Assembly (NCBI GenBank): GCA_031255975.1
Contig: JAIRRM010000167.1
Coordinates: forward strand, 1-6,776
From: Propionibacteriaceae bacterium
Lineage (GTDB): Bacteria; Actinomycetota; Actinomycetes; Propionibacteriales; Propionibacteriaceae
Length of the DNA stretch: 6,776 nt
Direction of reading: 5' to 3'
Part shown: piece after piece, positions 6,696 to 6,776 of the stretch
Position numbering within the stretch: position 1 is the stretch's first letter
Layout: each line of letters begins with the position of its first letter
Made by a program: the position numbers and the translations under genes
Notes under the pieces: model-generated
What the model was told of the DNA's origin: nothing
Seen by the model: only the letters and a program-made list of their open reading frames with translations
Databases searched by the model: none

Positions 6696-6776
6696 CCCGC
6701 AGACCGCCCCCACCCCCCCCGCAAACAGGCCCCCCCCCCGGAATACCACCCACCACCCCCCCCCACCCCACACACC
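6696..6776. repeat. C/A-rich low-complexity tail: corrupted continuation of the 65-bp repeat
   Basis: The last 81 bases are almost only C and A, with a single T (6744). Placed in the 65-bp register, the 22 bases 6696-6717 line up with the short block and 6718-6760 with the long block. The second alignment keeps 28 of 43 positions, including GGCC at 6728-6731, CCGGAAT at 6738-6744 and a final CCACCCCC. At mismatches the repeat's T and G have mostly become C or A. This pattern fits poor base calling or consensus failure at a contig end better than natural decay. No gene is visible here. Confidence 0.6.

Noticed and set aside
6692..6776. G-quadruplex-forming region on the minus strand
   Set aside because: G-runs are present on that strand, but the repeat-register analysis suggests that the C/G runs are sequence errors.

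Overview
The window looks like the end of a contig from a GC-rich bacterium of the phylum Actinomycetota. The best evidence is the gene order tlyA - nadK - recN - pyrG, which matches the arrangement around tlyA/ppnK/recN/pyrG in Mycobacterium tuberculosis. The CTP synthase N-terminus also carries the actinobacterial wording ([37 protein letters not shown]). A finer rank cannot be fixed from the sequence alone.

All recognised genes lie on the minus strand, so transcription runs from high to low coordinates. In that order they are: a small acidic conserved hypothetical protein (6549-6295); tlyA, an rRNA 2'-O-methyltransferase overlapping it by ATGA (6298-5573); a large cytoplasmic-type S9 (prolyl-oligopeptidase family) serine peptidase (5480-3372), preceded by a possible 7-codon leader ORF; nadK, NAD kinase (3313-2414); recN, a DNA repair ATPase overlapping nadK by TGATG (2414-738); a 193-bp gap; and the first 181 codons of pyrG, CTP synthase, cut by the window edge (544-1).

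The genes are mostly housekeeping: ribosome modification, NADP supply, double-strand-break repair and CTP synthesis. The overlaps suggest two tightly coupled pairs (small protein-tlyA and nadK-recN). The S9 peptidase sits between these pairs and is the least expected member. The steA and mctB-type genes that separate recN from pyrG in M. tuberculosis are absent.

Upstream of the small protein is a tandem array of palindromic repeats with a 65-bp period (6564-6695). From about 6696 to the end it turns into almost pure C/A sequence that still keeps the 65-bp register of the repeat, so it looks like a badly called or decayed repeat copy at a contig end. I found no novel defence, mobile or biosynthetic system. 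The observations worth a second look are the repeat array and its corrupted tail, the short leader ORF, two starts that look leaderless, a cysteine cluster in the peptidase, and a strong Shine-Dalgarno-like sequence after recN with no clear gene behind it.
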